Source: Bacillota bacterium | Lineage (GTDB): Bacteria > Bacillota > Dethiobacteria > DTU022 > UBA8154 | Assembly: GCA_029778075.1 (NCBI GenBank) | Contig: JAKORA010000031.1 | Coordinates: 1-34,293 of the forward strand | DNA: 34,293 nt | Direction of reading: 5' to 3' | Part shown: positions 10,165 to 19,643 of the stretch, piece by piece | Numbering within the stretch: position 1 is the stretch's first letter | Layout: each line of letters begins with the position of its first letter | Program-made: the position numbers and the translations under genes | Notes under the pieces: generated by a model | Database searches by the model: none | What the model was told of the DNA's origin: nothing | What the model saw: the letters and a program-made list of their open reading frames with translations, nothing else

Positions 10165-11475
10165 TTGGACTACGGGGAGGCTCTTTCCTGGATTCACAGT
10201 ATCGGCAGGTTCGGCATGAACCAGGGTTTGCAGAGGATCGAGCTGCTGCTCCGCTACCTGGGGGACCCCCACAAAAAACTAAAATTTCTGCATATCGGCG
10301 GAACTAACGGCAAAGGCTCCACAGCCGCTTTCGCCGCCTCTGTTCTGGAAGCGGCGGGATACCGGGTGGGGCTTTACACTTCACCCTACCTGGAACAGTT
10401 TACCAACCGCATGTCAATCAATGGAAGCGACATTTCCAGGGAACGCTTGGTAGAGCTCGTGCAGAGAGTTAAACCTTTGGTGGAAAAGATCGCGACGGAG
10501 TCTCCTTACGGCCATCCTACGGAATTTGAAGTGGTAACAGCGCTGGCTTTCTGCTATTTTGCCGAGGAAGCTCCCGATATTGTCGTTCTGGAGGTAGGGC
10601 TGGGGGGGAGGCTGGATGCCACCAACACCGTCCAACCACTGGTTACCGTTATCACCACCATCAGCCTGGAGCATACACAGGTGCTGGGAGACACTGTGGA
10701 GGCCATTGCCCGGGAAAAAGCGGGTATTATTAAGGCGGGCAGCCCGGTAGCAACCCAGGCCGGCGGTTCCGCACTGGAGGTTTTGCAGAATGTGTGCCGG
10801 GAGAAAAATGTTCCCCTTTTCAGCCTGGGAAAAGATTTTAGCGGAGAAAAAATTGCCGGTGATCTGAAGGGGCAGTCTTTTAATTACCGGGGACTAAGGC
10901 ATAATTTTTCCAATTTACATATTGGGTTGCTGGGAGACTATCAGATAGATAATGCCGCCCTGGCCCTGGCGGCGCTGGAGTTGCTGGAAGAAAAAGGTTT
11001 TGCTATCCCGGATGAAGCCTTCCGGCGCGGCCTGCACAATACCAGGTGGCCGGGCCGCTTGGAAATTATGCGCCGCTCCCCGCTGGTCGTTATCGATGGA
11101 GCGCACAACCTGGAAGCTTTTCGGAAACTCCGGCAGGTACTGAAACGTACCTTTGCTTACCGGCATCTCATACTGGTCCTCGGGATACTGGGCGACAAGG
11201 CTGTGGAGGAGATATTGCAGGAAATCTTACCGGTAGCGGATGTTCTGATAATTACAACCCCAAACAGTCCCCGTGCAGCGAAGCCGCGTGACCTGGAAAA
11301 AATCGCCTCTAAAATGATATCCGCTCCTGTTTATGTTGAGGAAAGCATTCCAAATGCCGTTAAGCTGGCCCTTTCGCTGGCCCGCGCCCCGGACCTTGTG
11401 CTTGTGGCCGGTTCGCTGTATCTAATCAGCGATGTGCGGGAGTTATTCAAAAAAAATATTTTTAAAATTATTTAA
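10165..11475 (+). CDS. folC: Bifunctional folylpolyglutamate synthase/dihydrofolate synthase
   Basis: HIGGTNGKGSTAAF P-loop, TSPYLEQFTNRM, EVGLGGRLDATN, DGAHNLEAF. TTG start 3 bp after the valS stop. Confidence 0.95.
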   Translation: MDYGEALSWIHSIGRFGMNQGLQRIELLLRYLGDPHKKLKFLHIGGTNGKGSTAAFAASVLEAAGYRVGLYTSPYLEQFTNRMSINGSDISRERLVELVQRVKPLVEKIATESPYGHPTEFEVVTALAFCYFAEEAPDIVVLEVGLGGRLDATNTVQPLVTVITTISLEHTQVLGDTVEAIAREKAGIIKAGSPVATQAGGSALEVLQNVCREKNVPLFSLGKDFSGEKIAGDLKGQSFNYRGLRHNFSNLHIGLLGDYQIDNAALALAALELLEEKGFAIPDEAFRRGLHNTRWPGRLEIMRRSPLVVIDGAHNLEAFRKLRQVLKRTFAYRHLILVLGILGDKAVEEILQEILPVADVLIITTPNSPRAAKPRDLEKIASKMISAPVYVEESIPNAVKLALSLARAPDLVLVAGSLYLISDVRELFKKNIFKII

Positions 11476-11552
11476 CGCCTGAACAAGTTGGCTGAACAGC
11501 TGAGATTGATTGGTTGGCCTGGATTTATGCCGGCAATTATCTTTTCCCATTA

Positions 11553-11711
11553 CTACTTATGACCGTGTGTATAGGCGATAAGCACTATTTCCTGCTCATT
11601 TTGCTCCTTGTTTTGCTGTTGGTGCAGGTTGCTAAGAGATTTCTCGGCTTCCTTTAGCTTTTGCAGTTCTTTTTCCGACAGGTTGGCGATAGAATATTGT
11701 CCGCAGGTCAT
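11553..11711 (-). CDS. 52-aa small protein (MTCGQYSIANLSEKELQKLKEAEKSLSNLHQQQNKEQNEQEIVLIAYTHGHK)
   Basis: Complete ATG..TAG ORF on the minus strand with a strong SD (AAGGGGGTG) about 6 nt upstream; below the ORF-track length cutoff. Confidence 0.6.
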   Translation of the reverse strand: MTCGQYSIANLSEKELQKLKEAEKSLSNLHQQQNKEQNEQEIVLIAYTHGHK

Positions 11712-11905
11712 TTTTTCACCCCCTTGAGGCTGTGGTATTTTTTAGGAGGTTTACCCTTCAAGTATATTATGCGCCTGCGGATTTGAATTATACGGTTAAA
11801 AAACAGTAGAGTGGTAAAACTATAAAAGAATGCGCAGTGCTTTTAACTGTACAGCTATTCCAGCCCGGGGGGTGTCGCCGGCCTTTAAAACAGGCCGGAA
11901 AGAAG

Positions 11906-12097
11906 ATGCATGACGAAGAGTATTTAACACCGGAAGATGCTTCCAGGTACCTGCGTCTTTCCCTGAGCAGCGTCTACAGGCTTATCCGGCAAAGAGAGCT
12001 GGGTGCCTCCAGAGAAGGACGTTTCTGGAGGATCAGGCGCTCAGACCTGGAAGATTTTGCCGAGAATCTGGGAGAGAGGGAAGAATTCCCCGATTAA
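11906..12097 (+). CDS. Excisionase/MerR-like helix-turn-helix DNA-binding protein
   Basis: YLTPEDASRYLRLSLSSVYRLIRQRELGASREGRFWRIRRSDLEDF is a typical winged-HTH 'excisionase family' domain. The ATG at 11906 follows a ggaaag SD-like element and is preferred over the 11837 start. Confidence 0.8.
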   Translation: MHDEEYLTPEDASRYLRLSLSSVYRLIRQRELGASREGRFWRIRRSDLEDFAENLGEREEFPD

Positions 12098-12116
12098 TAA
12101 AAAGAGGAAGGGTAGT

Positions 12117-15100
12117 ATGGAAACGGTAGCGCAGAAATTTGTAGAAATGGCCAGGCTGGTAAATGAGCGGGCGGAAGGGAACATTACCCTTGAAGAGATG
12201 AAGCGGTTTGCCGACGGCCTGACAATCGTAGCCCCTACAGAAAATGCCCTGAAGGTGGCGGCCAACCGCTATTTCCGCCGTGACGAAGAAGGAAATATCT
12301 GTGAGGACTGGCACGGGATGCTGGAAAGAGTGGCCACGGATATTGCTACTGAAGAAGATGGAACAATAAACGAAACTCTGGCTTATGTTTTCCAGTGTCT
12401 CATGGAAGCAGGCCTTTTTTTCCCCAACAGTCCAACCCTGATGAATGCAGGGACCCCGGTGCAGCAGCTGCAGGCCTGTTTCGTCCTGCCCATCGATGAC
12501 TCCATGGAGAGCATTTTTGAAACCCTGAAGCACTCCGCCCTGATCCAAAAAAGCGGCGGCGGGGTGGGTTATTTTTTGGGCAAGATCCGTCAGAAAGGTG
12601 CCATCGTCCGTAGTACCGGTGGACAGGCCTCCGGTCCCCTTTCTTTTCTTTCCATCTACAATAAGGTCAGCGATGAAATACGCCAGGGGGGACGGAGACG
12701 CGGCGCCAGTTTGGCTACGCTGAACTATAATCATCCGGATATTATGGAATTTATCGATAGCAAACGCCGGGGAGGCGAGCTGAGCAATTTTAATATTTCT
12801 GTCCGCGTGGACAACAGGTTTATGGAGGCTGTGGAAAAAAACGAGGAGTATGACCTGGTGGATCCCCATACCGGCCGGCCTACAGGGCAAAAATTAAAAG
12901 CCGGCGATGTTTTTGCACGTATCTGCGAAAATGCACATCTAAACGGGGAGCCGGGCTTATTGTTCTACGATGCCATCAATGCGGAAAACCCGACACCTCA
13001 TTTAGGGGAAATCGAGGCTACTAATCCTTGTATTACAGGTGATATGCTTATATCGACGGACAGGGGCCTGGAAACCATGGAAGCGCTATACCGGCGGGGC
13101 GAGGCCATGATCCTTACGGACGATCGGGTTTTACGTGTAAAAAAACTGGAACCGGCCTGTGTTTCTATAGGAAATAATGCTCTATTAATAGTTGAGGTTG
13201 CTCCTATATATAGCAGGGGTTTTGCCACCTTGCGCCCCGCAGTTAAGTTCTGGCGTCAGGGTGTGAAGCCTGTCTTTCGCTTAAAAACAAGGTCCGGATA
13301 TTCTATCAAGGCTACAGCAGAACACAATATTTTTACGGAAAAAGGCTGGAGGCCTTTAAAGGACCTGAAAACAGGGGACAAAGTTTGTATACAGGCCGGG
13401 CAGGGATTTTTTAACAAGGACAGCACGCTTCCTGTGAACATGGAAAATGAAATAAAAGGGAAAAATGGGAGAATTTATAGCTTTAATTTTCCTACCAGAT
13501 GGAGTAAAGAGTTGGGAGAAGTCCTGGGCTGGCTGGTGGGAGACGGCTGGCTCCGCCTGGCTCCGGGCGAGGAAAGGGTAGGTTTTTGTTTTGGAAAGGC
13601 AGATAGCCGCATTTTTGCTTATTTGAAAAAAATTTTAGACAACTATTACGGTAAAGCGGTTAAGGAGGTAAGCAGAGAAAACGGGTGTATCCATCTGAGT
13701 TATCACTCCCGTTTTTTTGCCCGTTTTTTTGCCTCTCTTGGTGTAAAACCTGTTTCTGCCGGCGAAAAAAGAGTTCCCCCTTCATTGTTTACAGCCACCG
13801 AAGAGGCTGTGGCCGGTTTTTTAAGGGGTCTTTTCAGCGCTGATGGGACGGCAAGATTTTCTTCAGGTAAAAGCGCTTATGTCCGTCTAACCTCCCGATC
13901 ACTTAAACTTTTACAGGAGGTTCAACTTTTGCTGTTAAACCTTGGTATTAAGTGTTCTTTATACGACAGGCACAGGAAGCCCCGCTATACTTTTCCTTAT
14001 GTTTCCCAAGAGGGTGCGCAAAGGAGATATTATTCGGATGGAATACTATACGAACTCCAGATTTCCAGGGATAGCCTGCCTCTTTTCTTGAATAAGGTTG
14101 GCTTTTTATGTGGGAAACATGCCCAGACAATTTCCTGTTTTAATAACCAGAGTTTTTATACGGATCGTTTTATGGAAGAAGTTGTAGAAATTATACCCCT
14201 GGGGGAAGAAATGGTTTATGACCTGGAAGAGCCCGTAACAAACTCCTTTATAGCTAACGGCATCGTTGTTCATAATTGCGGGGAACAGCCCCTTTTGCCT
14301 TATGAGAGCTGTAATTTGGGGAGCATTAACCTGGCGCGGATGCTTAAAAAAGAGGGGGAGCGTTTTGTTCCTGACTGGGAAAAGATCCGTTATGTTGCAC
14401 AAATCGCCACCATTTTTCTGGACAGGGTTATCGATCGCAACAGATCTCCTCTTCCCCAGATTGATAAAGTCATGCAGGGAAACCGCAAAATCGGGCTGGG
14501 GATTATGGGGCTGGCCCAGTACCTGATCCGGCAGGGCATTCCTTATAACTCTGAAGAAGGTTTCCGGGCCGCGGAGATGGTGATGAAAGAGATAGCAGTG
14601 CAATCCAAAATCACCTCCCGGGAGCTTGCCGCTGAAAAGGGTCCATTTCCAAATTATAAAGGCTCTATCTGGGATAAACTGGGGCTGCCCCAGCGCAACG
14701 CTACCACAACGACTATTGCGCCAACCGGATCACTTTCTATTTTTGCCGATGCCTCACCCAGCGCCGAGCCCCTTTTTGGTGTCGGCTTTGCCCGCAATAT
14801 TATGGATGGACGCTTTATCCAGGTAGATGCCGTCTTTGAAGAAATGTGGCGGGAACGCTTTGGCGAAGAGCTTCCCCAATTCATTAAGGAACGTATTGGC
14901 GAAAAAGGCCCCGAAGGTATTAGTGAAATTGCGGAGATCCCGGAAGAGCTGCGCTCCCTTTTTCTATGCGCACATGATATTTCTCCCCTTGATCACATTC
15001 GCATGCAGCTGGTTTTGCAAAAGTGGGTGGATAACGCTGTGTCGAAGACGATCAACGCACCCAACCATGCCACGATTGAAGATTGCCGGGAGGCTTTCCT

Positions 15101-15701
15101 CCAGGCCTGGCGCGGCGGAGCCAAGGGCATTACTTACTACCGCGACGGCTCCAGGGAAAGCCAGGTAATTACTTCAACGATTGATAAGAAAAAGGCGGAC
15201 GGGGTTGCCAAGGGAGAACGAGGAGTCGTGCCGCGGGAGCGTCCGGAAACCACTTTTGGCCAAACGACACGCAAGCGTATCGGCTTTTGCGGGAAACTAT
15301 ATGTGACGGTAAACAAAGAGTTGAGGGAAGACGGGACAGAGCAGGTTTGCGAAGTTTTTACCTCCGTAGGAGAGGAAGGATGCCCCCCTCTGTCCAATGC
15401 CCTGGCCAAAATTATCTCTATTTCTATCAGGGCGGGTGTAGATATTGATGAAATTGTAGAACAGTTGCGGGAGGAAAAATGCCCCTCCTGTTTAATGCAC
15501 CCTGAGACCACCGTGTTGTCCTGCACAGATTTTATCGGGCAGGAGCTGGCCAAGGCCGCCAAAGGAAAAGTGGCTTACCGTCTTAATGCACCGGGGGGGC
15601 CCAAAAATATACGCATCTGCAGTGTATGTAAAATCGGCAACATGATTCCCGATGCCAAGTGCAGTTACTGCGACTACTGCGGATTCAGCACCTGCGGCTA
15701 A
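12117..15701 (+). CDS. nrdJ: Adenosylcobalamin-dependent (class II) ribonucleotide reductase, interrupted by an intein
   Basis: RNR motifs (FFPNSPTLMNAGTP, GGGVGYFLGKIR, NPC//GEQPLLPYESCNLGSINLAR, TTTIAPTGSLSIFADASPSAEP) and a C-terminal Cys motif (CSYCDYCGFSTCG). The ATG at 12117 follows gaggaag; the track start at 12003 is an upstream extension. Confidence 0.95.
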   Translation: METVAQKFVEMARLVNERAEGNITLEEMKRFADGLTIVAPTENALKVAANRYFRRDEEGNICEDWHGMLERVATDIATEEDGTINETLAYVFQCLMEAGLFFPNSPTLMNAGTPVQQLQACFVLPIDDSMESIFETLKHSALIQKSGGGVGYFLGKIRQKGAIVRSTGGQASGPLSFLSIYNKVSDEIRQGGRRRGASLATLNYNHPDIMEFIDSKRRGGELSNFNISVRVDNRFMEAVEKNEEYDLVDPHTGRPTGQKLKAGDVFARICENAHLNGEPGLLFYDAINAENPTPHLGEIEATNPCITGDMLISTDRGLETMEALYRRGEAMILTDDRVLRVKKLEPACVSIGNNALLIVEVAPIYSRGFATLRPAVKFWRQGVKPVFRLKTRSGYSIKATAEHNIFTEKGWRPLKDLKTGDKVCIQAGQGFFNKDSTLPVNMENEIKGKNGRIYSFNFPTRWSKELGEVLGWLVGDGWLRLAPGEERVGFCFGKADSRIFAYLKKILDNYYGKAVKEVSRENGCIHLSYHSRFFARFFASLGVKPVSAGEKRVPPSLFTATEEAVAGFLRGLFSADGTARFSSGKSAYVRLTSRSLKLLQEVQLLLLNLGIKCSLYDRHRKPRYTFPYVSQEGAQRRYYSDGILYELQISRDSLPLFLNKVGFLCGKHAQTISCFNNQSFYTDRFMEEVVEIIPLGEEMVYDLEEPVTNSFIANGIVVHNCGEQPLLPYESCNLGSINLARMLKKEGERFVPDWEKIRYVAQIATIFLDRVIDRNRSPLPQIDKVMQGNRKIGLGIMGLAQYLIRQGIPYNSEEGFRAAEMVMKEIAVQSKITSRELAAEKGPFPNYKGSIWDKLGLPQRNATTTTIAPTGSLSIFADASPSAEPLFGVGFARNIMDGRFIQVDAVFEEMWRERFGEELPQFIKERIGEKGPEGISEIAEIPEELRSLFLCAHDISPLDHIRMQLVLQKWVDNAVSKTINAPNHATIEDCREAFLQAWRGGAKGITYYRDGSRESQVITSTIDKKKADGVAKGERGVVPRERPETTFGQTTRKRIGFCGKLYVTVNKELREDGTEQVCEVFTSVGEEGCPPLSNALAKIISISIRAGVDIDEIVEQLREEKCPSCLMHPETTVLSCTDFIGQELAKAAKGKVAYRLNAPGGPKNIRICSVCKIGNMIPDAKCSYCDYCGFSTCG
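13029..14276 (+). other. Intein (416 aa) with LAGLIDADG/DOD homing endonuclease inside NrdJ
   Basis: Begins C-ITGDMLISTDRGLETMEAL (block A), TAEHNIFTEKGW (block B), DOD motifs LGWLVGDGWL and LRGLFSADGTA, and ends VYDLEEPVTNSFIANGIVVHN followed by extein Cys (blocks F/G). Confidence 0.95.
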
Positions 15702-17229
15702 ATTGAAATTTAAGAAACGCGGCCACCAGGAGCATCAAACAGATGAAGAGAAAATAATCGCCCCAGAGGCAGTAAAGGGTGCGGCGTCTTGGCATCTCGC
15801 TCTCCAGCAGGGCGACGCCTTCGCTTAAAACAGGAAGTTTTAATATTTCCCTTCCGGTAAAGTCAAAGGATATGGTGTACCCGGTGTTGGCTACCTGTGT
15901 AACACCCAGCCCTGTCTCCAGCGCCCTGACAGCCGCGGCGTGAGCATGCTGCTCCAGGCCGTTGCTGTCCAAAAACCAGGCGTCATTGCTAAGCACGAAG
16001 ATGTGTTCCCCGCCCTTTTGGGGTATGCTCAGAGCAGGGCGGGGAAAATAGGATTCAAAGCATACAATGCCGCCAAATTTAAAATCTCCCAATTTAAAGG
16101 TTCGTGGGGCGGCTCCGGCTGTATAGGTGCCCAGGGAAAGATCCATTTCCCAGATGCTGTTCAGTATGCCGGGAAAGGGAAAATATTCGGCAAAGGGAAC
16201 CAGTCTTATCTTGTCGGTGCGCTGTTTTTCCTGCCCGAGACCCTTGGTGCTATCGTGGAGCAGGATGGAATTGAACACTTCCCCGCGGGATTTGTCTTCA
16301 TACATAGCCCCATAAAGGATAGAGGCGCCCGACTCTTCAGCGAGAGCGGCAATTTCCTTTTCTGCCGCAGGGTAATTTTGCTGCACAGAAAGGGAAAAGA
16401 CCGTTTCCGGCCACACGATCAGATCCAAAGGGGCATAAAGAGCATCAGCTTTTCTGGACAACTCCAGGTATTTCAGGAAATTATCTGCGGTCATGGAGGG
16501 ATCGAGAATGTTTTCCTGGGGGATATTCCCCTGAACCAGTGCGATACGCAATACCCTGTCATTTTTCTCGACAGGGAAGAGGGAGGGAAAATAGACGCCG
16601 CTTCCCAGCATAGCTATAAAAAGTAAAAGAGGCAGTGCTGCGGTTTTTACGGCGATTTTTTTATTTCCTTCCCTGAAGCTGCGCCATGCGAAAAAAAAGA
16701 TTGCCTGGAACAGCACCATTAAAAAAGGCAGCCCCCAGTAACCGTAGAGGGCAATACACTGGAGCAGCGGGATAAAACTTTGGCTATATCCTAAAAAGCC
16801 GCCTGTATGACCGAGAAACCCCAGCGAGCGCAGATATTCCAGTAGCACCCAGGCCGCGGGTGCAGCCAGGCAGGATAAAGTTGTCCCCGTGTTTCTGAGT
16901 AAAAAGAAAAGAAAAAGGGAGAAAAGCCCGTAAAACAAAGCGGAATATAAAGCCGAGGCTGCGACTACCAGCACTCCTACGTAGCGCGGCAAGACGAAAT
17001 TTACAGAAAGGGCCATATAGGCATAAAGATAGAGGAAAAAAAACAGCCCTGTGCTGAAACCACCCCATAAGCTTTTCCGGTAAGAAACCTGTTCGCCGCA
17101 GTAAAAAAACAGCGGCAAAAGGCTTATCCACGCAAGGTATTCCCTGTTCCAGGGGGGGAAGCTCAGGATAAGGAGAAGCGCCGATACAAGCGGCATGATT
17201 TTCCACCAGTGCTTTTTCTTTGCGGTCAA
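15685..17229 (-). CDS. lnt: Apolipoprotein N-acyltransferase
   Basis: N-terminal TM domain (FPPWNREYLAWISLLPLF) plus nitrilase-like domain: LVQGNIPQ, IVWPET, DKIRLVPFAEYFPFP, GGIVCFESYFP, NDAWF, HAAAVRALETG. Confidence 0.9.
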   Translation of the reverse strand: MTAKKKHWWKIMPLVSALLLILSFPPWNREYLAWISLLPLFFYCGEQVSYRKSLWGGFSTGLFFFLYLYAYMALSVNFVLPRYVGVLVVAASALYSALFYGLFSLFLFFLLRNTGTTLSCLAAPAAWVLLEYLRSLGFLGHTGGFLGYSQSFIPLLQCIALYGYWGLPFLMVLFQAIFFFAWRSFREGNKKIAVKTAALPLLLFIAMLGSGVYFPSLFPVEKNDRVLRIALVQGNIPQENILDPSMTADNFLKYLELSRKADALYAPLDLIVWPETVFSLSVQQNYPAAEKEIAALAEESGASILYGAMYEDKSRGEVFNSILLHDSTKGLGQEKQRTDKIRLVPFAEYFPFPGILNSIWEMDLSLGTYTAGAAPRTFKLGDFKFGGIVCFESYFPRPALSIPQKGGEHIFVLSNDAWFLDSNGLEQHAHAAAVRALETGLGVTQVANTGYTISFDFTGREILKLPVLSEGVALLESEMPRRRTLYCLWGDYFLFICLMLLVAAFLKFQFSRRC

Positions 17230-17405
17230 GTGTTTTCACTCCCTCTGTTACTGTTAAGTGTAACAAAAAGTTCCCGGTTTATAAAGAAGTAAAAAAGAGG
17301 GATAACCCGCTATGGCCTGTGAGGGCCATAAACGGGCAAACTGTTGTAGAAAATCACGCCAGAAAATGCACCAGACGTACTTTCCGGATTTTCCGAAAAA
17401 AGTAA

Positions 17406-17434
17406 TTGACGAGTAAAAGTAAATATGCTTTAAT
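17406..17434 (+). promoter_or_regulatory. Sigma-A-like promoter for the ferredoxin gene
   Basis: TTGACG (17406-17411), 17-bp spacer, TTTAAT (17429-17434). Confidence 0.6.
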
Positions 17435-17488
17435 AGGAATTGGTTTATTATAATAATCTTAAAATATCTATCCTGGGAGGGGAAAAAT

Positions 17489-17662
17489 ATGCCGGCTAAA
17501 GTAGACCCGGAAAAATGCTCCGGATGCGGTAGTTGTGCTGATGTATGTCCTACAGAGGCTATTTCCGTTGACGAGGTTGCCGTCGTTGATGCCAATGAAT
17601 GTACCGAATGCGGCTCCTGTGTTGACGAGTGCCCCGAAGAGGCTATTGAGCTGGAAGATTAA
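17489..17662 (+). CDS. 2[4Fe-4S] ferredoxin (57 aa)
   Basis: MPAKVDPEKCSGCGSCADVCPTEAISVDEVAVVDANECTECGSCVDECPEEAIELED: two CxxCxxCxxxCP clusters; SD gggagggg; too short for the ORF track. Confidence 0.95.
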   Translation: MPAKVDPEKCSGCGSCADVCPTEAISVDEVAVVDANECTECGSCVDECPEEAIELED

Positions 17663-17680
17663 TTAAAATTTGCATTTCCA

Positions 17681-17714
17681 AAAAAGTACGCCGCAGAGGG
17701 CGTACTTTTTATTT
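17681..17714 (+). terminator. Rho-independent terminator after the ferredoxin
   Basis: AAAAAGTACGCC-GCAGAG-GGCGTACTTTTT, a perfect 12-bp stem ending in a T tract. Confidence 0.9.
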
Positions 17715-17757
17715 TAAGGTGCATCACAGATTAAACACACAAAAATGTGGCATGGAG

Positions 17758-17786
17758 TTGACAGAAGAGAGAAGAGTAGCTATAAT
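17758..17786 (+). promoter_or_regulatory. Full-consensus sigma-A promoter for tRNA-Ala
   Basis: TTGACA (17758-17763), 17-bp spacer, TATAAT (17781-17786), starting 55 bp before the tRNA 5' end. Confidence 0.9.
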
Positions 17787-17812
17787 GTAAAGGGCGCAAC
17801 GAGAATAAATAT

Positions 17813-17887
17813 GGGGCTGTAGCGCAGTGGGAGCGCGCTTCCTTGGCATGGAAGAGGCCGCGGGTTCGACTCCCGCCAGCTCCACCA
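17813..17887 (+). tRNA. tRNA-Ala (anticodon GGC), encoded CCA
   Basis: Cloverleaf by eye: acceptor GGGGCTG/CAGCTCC with G3:U70 Ala identity, anticodon stem-loop CTTCC-TTGGCAT-GGAAG, T arm GCGGG-TTCGACT-CCCGC, ACCA end. Confidence 0.95.
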
Positions 17888-17901
17888 TGCAAAATTTAAG
17901 T

Positions 17902-17937
17902 AAAGGACTTGAACCCTCGTGGTTGAAGTCCTTTTTG
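17902..17937 (+). terminator. Terminator after tRNA-Ala
   Basis: AAAGGACTT...AAGTCCTTT with inner AACC/GGTT stem, followed by Ts. Confidence 0.8.
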
Positions 17938-18004
17938 CTTATATTGTATTTATGGATATATTAAGAATATAAGAATATAAGGAAGATGAAAATGGTGAAA
18001 AATC

Positions 18005-18201
18005 ATGAAGGAATATAAAAGGGAATATCCCTTGTTTTCTTTATGTGGTCTTAACTGTGGGCTTTGCCCAAGATATCAAAGCGAGGGAACATCAAGGTGT
18101 CCCGAATTTATAAATCGGAAGTCAAAGCGCCGGCAGATATTCAGCTGTCTTTTGTCCAATTTGCGCAGGCAATGGTGGATATGTACGACATAGCAGGCTA
18201 G
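18005..18201 (+). pseudogene. Truncated DUF3795-like cysteine-rich protein
   Basis: MKEYKREYPLFSLCGLNCGLCPRYQSEGTSRCP is a DUF3795-like N-terminus; similarity stops after SRCP. A different frame then reads RIYKSEVKAPADIQLSFVQFAQAMVDMYDIAG* to 18201. Confidence 0.55.
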
Positions 18202-19625
18202 TCAGTTCCTTCAATCTGACTGAAACCACATGTAACGATCACGGCCTCCTCCTCATCGAGGAAGCGCTTCGAATTGCTTGTGAAAAGGCTCTCATTGACT
18301 CTTTCAAATGTCAGATTTTCATTATTTGAGAGAACTGTGAACCAGAAATCGCATTCCGCATTTGGAGAACGTCCCGTTAATGTCAATATGTAGCGGTATG
18401 TGATGCCATTTTCAGCAGTATAAGTTCCGTCGGCGTTTTGTGTGTAAGAAATCCATTGGCCAGTTTCCCTGGGCTGTATCTTAATTGTCCCATTCTTAAA
18501 CACAAGCTCGCCGGATAAAATAAGCTCTTCTTGCATAAATTTACGCTTTTCTGCAATCAGTTTCCCGTTTTTCATATTCAGCACATAGTCGTAGTTCATG
18601 CGGTCAGACAACTCATAGCTTACACCTCCGGCATAATCATAGATAATAATGCGGTTATCTATGATTCCAGAGCCAATGCTGATTGTCGAACAAAGCTCTG
18701 GTTTTCCATCTCCTGTCAGATCACAGAAATAGACATTCCATATCGGCATACCTGTGTAAAGCGTAATTATTTCTTTGTCAGTTACTGCTTCGAGCTTCTC
18801 GGCATGACAACGGAAGGTTACCTCCGGAAATGCATCAAGATTTATTTCACGCACGCCGTCCCATATCATTTCATCACCGTGGAGATTGTCAAACCATTTT
18901 GTTGCAGTTGATTTAATTGAATCATCTTCAACCAGACTAAACACCCACCGAATGTTTGTATCATCAGAGCCGGGATCGTCCTTTTCTGAAGCGTCATAAT
19001 ATCCGTAAGTAAGATATACGTCCCCGTTTTTCTGCAAAAGCAAATAGTAGAATATCGTGTCTGGCAAGTCAGTTACCAACAAACGCCAGGCTTTTTGATT
19101 GTTCCTGCGCAGACTGCTGGCAAAGCCGTGAACTCCTAAAAAGTATCGATCAAAATTGTCTTTTGTTAACATAAATTCTTCAAATGTGCCTACATTCAAC
19201 CAGTTGGTGGAACTCTTGTCCTCTAATACCAATAACTCTTTTTCATTTGTGACGCAATACTTTGGTGCAGTTTCTGTTGTATAACTGAAGGCATATATGC
19301 CTGACTCAAAAATGATATCTCCTACTTTATAGTATTTTCCAAAAGGATCTATTCTTTTAGAATCAGAATCTTTTGGATTTGTCAAAAAGCAGACCGCAAC
19401 CACGATGCAGGTAGCCACGGCGGCAATAATAATCCAAAATGCCGGCTTCTTATAGTTCATCACATGTTTCACCCCTTCTTTCACGCCCGCCTCACCGAAG
19501 GCCAGCGGGCAGGCCGCAATGCGTCGGCGGTGAACGCTGCAATTGTGAATTGCAGTGGAATACGCCCGTAGAGCCTCTCTGTCCATCTTCCTCACGACCT
19601 TCTCATCACAGGCGGCCTCCGGCAC
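18198..19625 (-). pseudogene. C-terminal fragment of a BlaR1/M56-family sensor with extracytoplasmic domain
   Basis: Starts mid-domain at PEAACDEKVVRKMDREALRAYSTAIHNCSVHRRRIAACPLAFGEAGVKEGVKHVMNYKKPAFWIIIAAVATC, the usual tail of M56 peptidase domains; no HExxH or N-terminal TM region. The remaining ORF is open for 475 aa, so it may still be expressed. Confidence 0.6.
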
Positions 19626-19643
19626 AGAAGGATATACGCTGCT

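Noticed and set aside
12033-12890. Long antisense ORFs, for example opposite nrdJ, valS, leuS and DUF3160
   Set aside because: They lie opposite strongly supported coding genes, lack recognisable domains, and are expected from codon bias.
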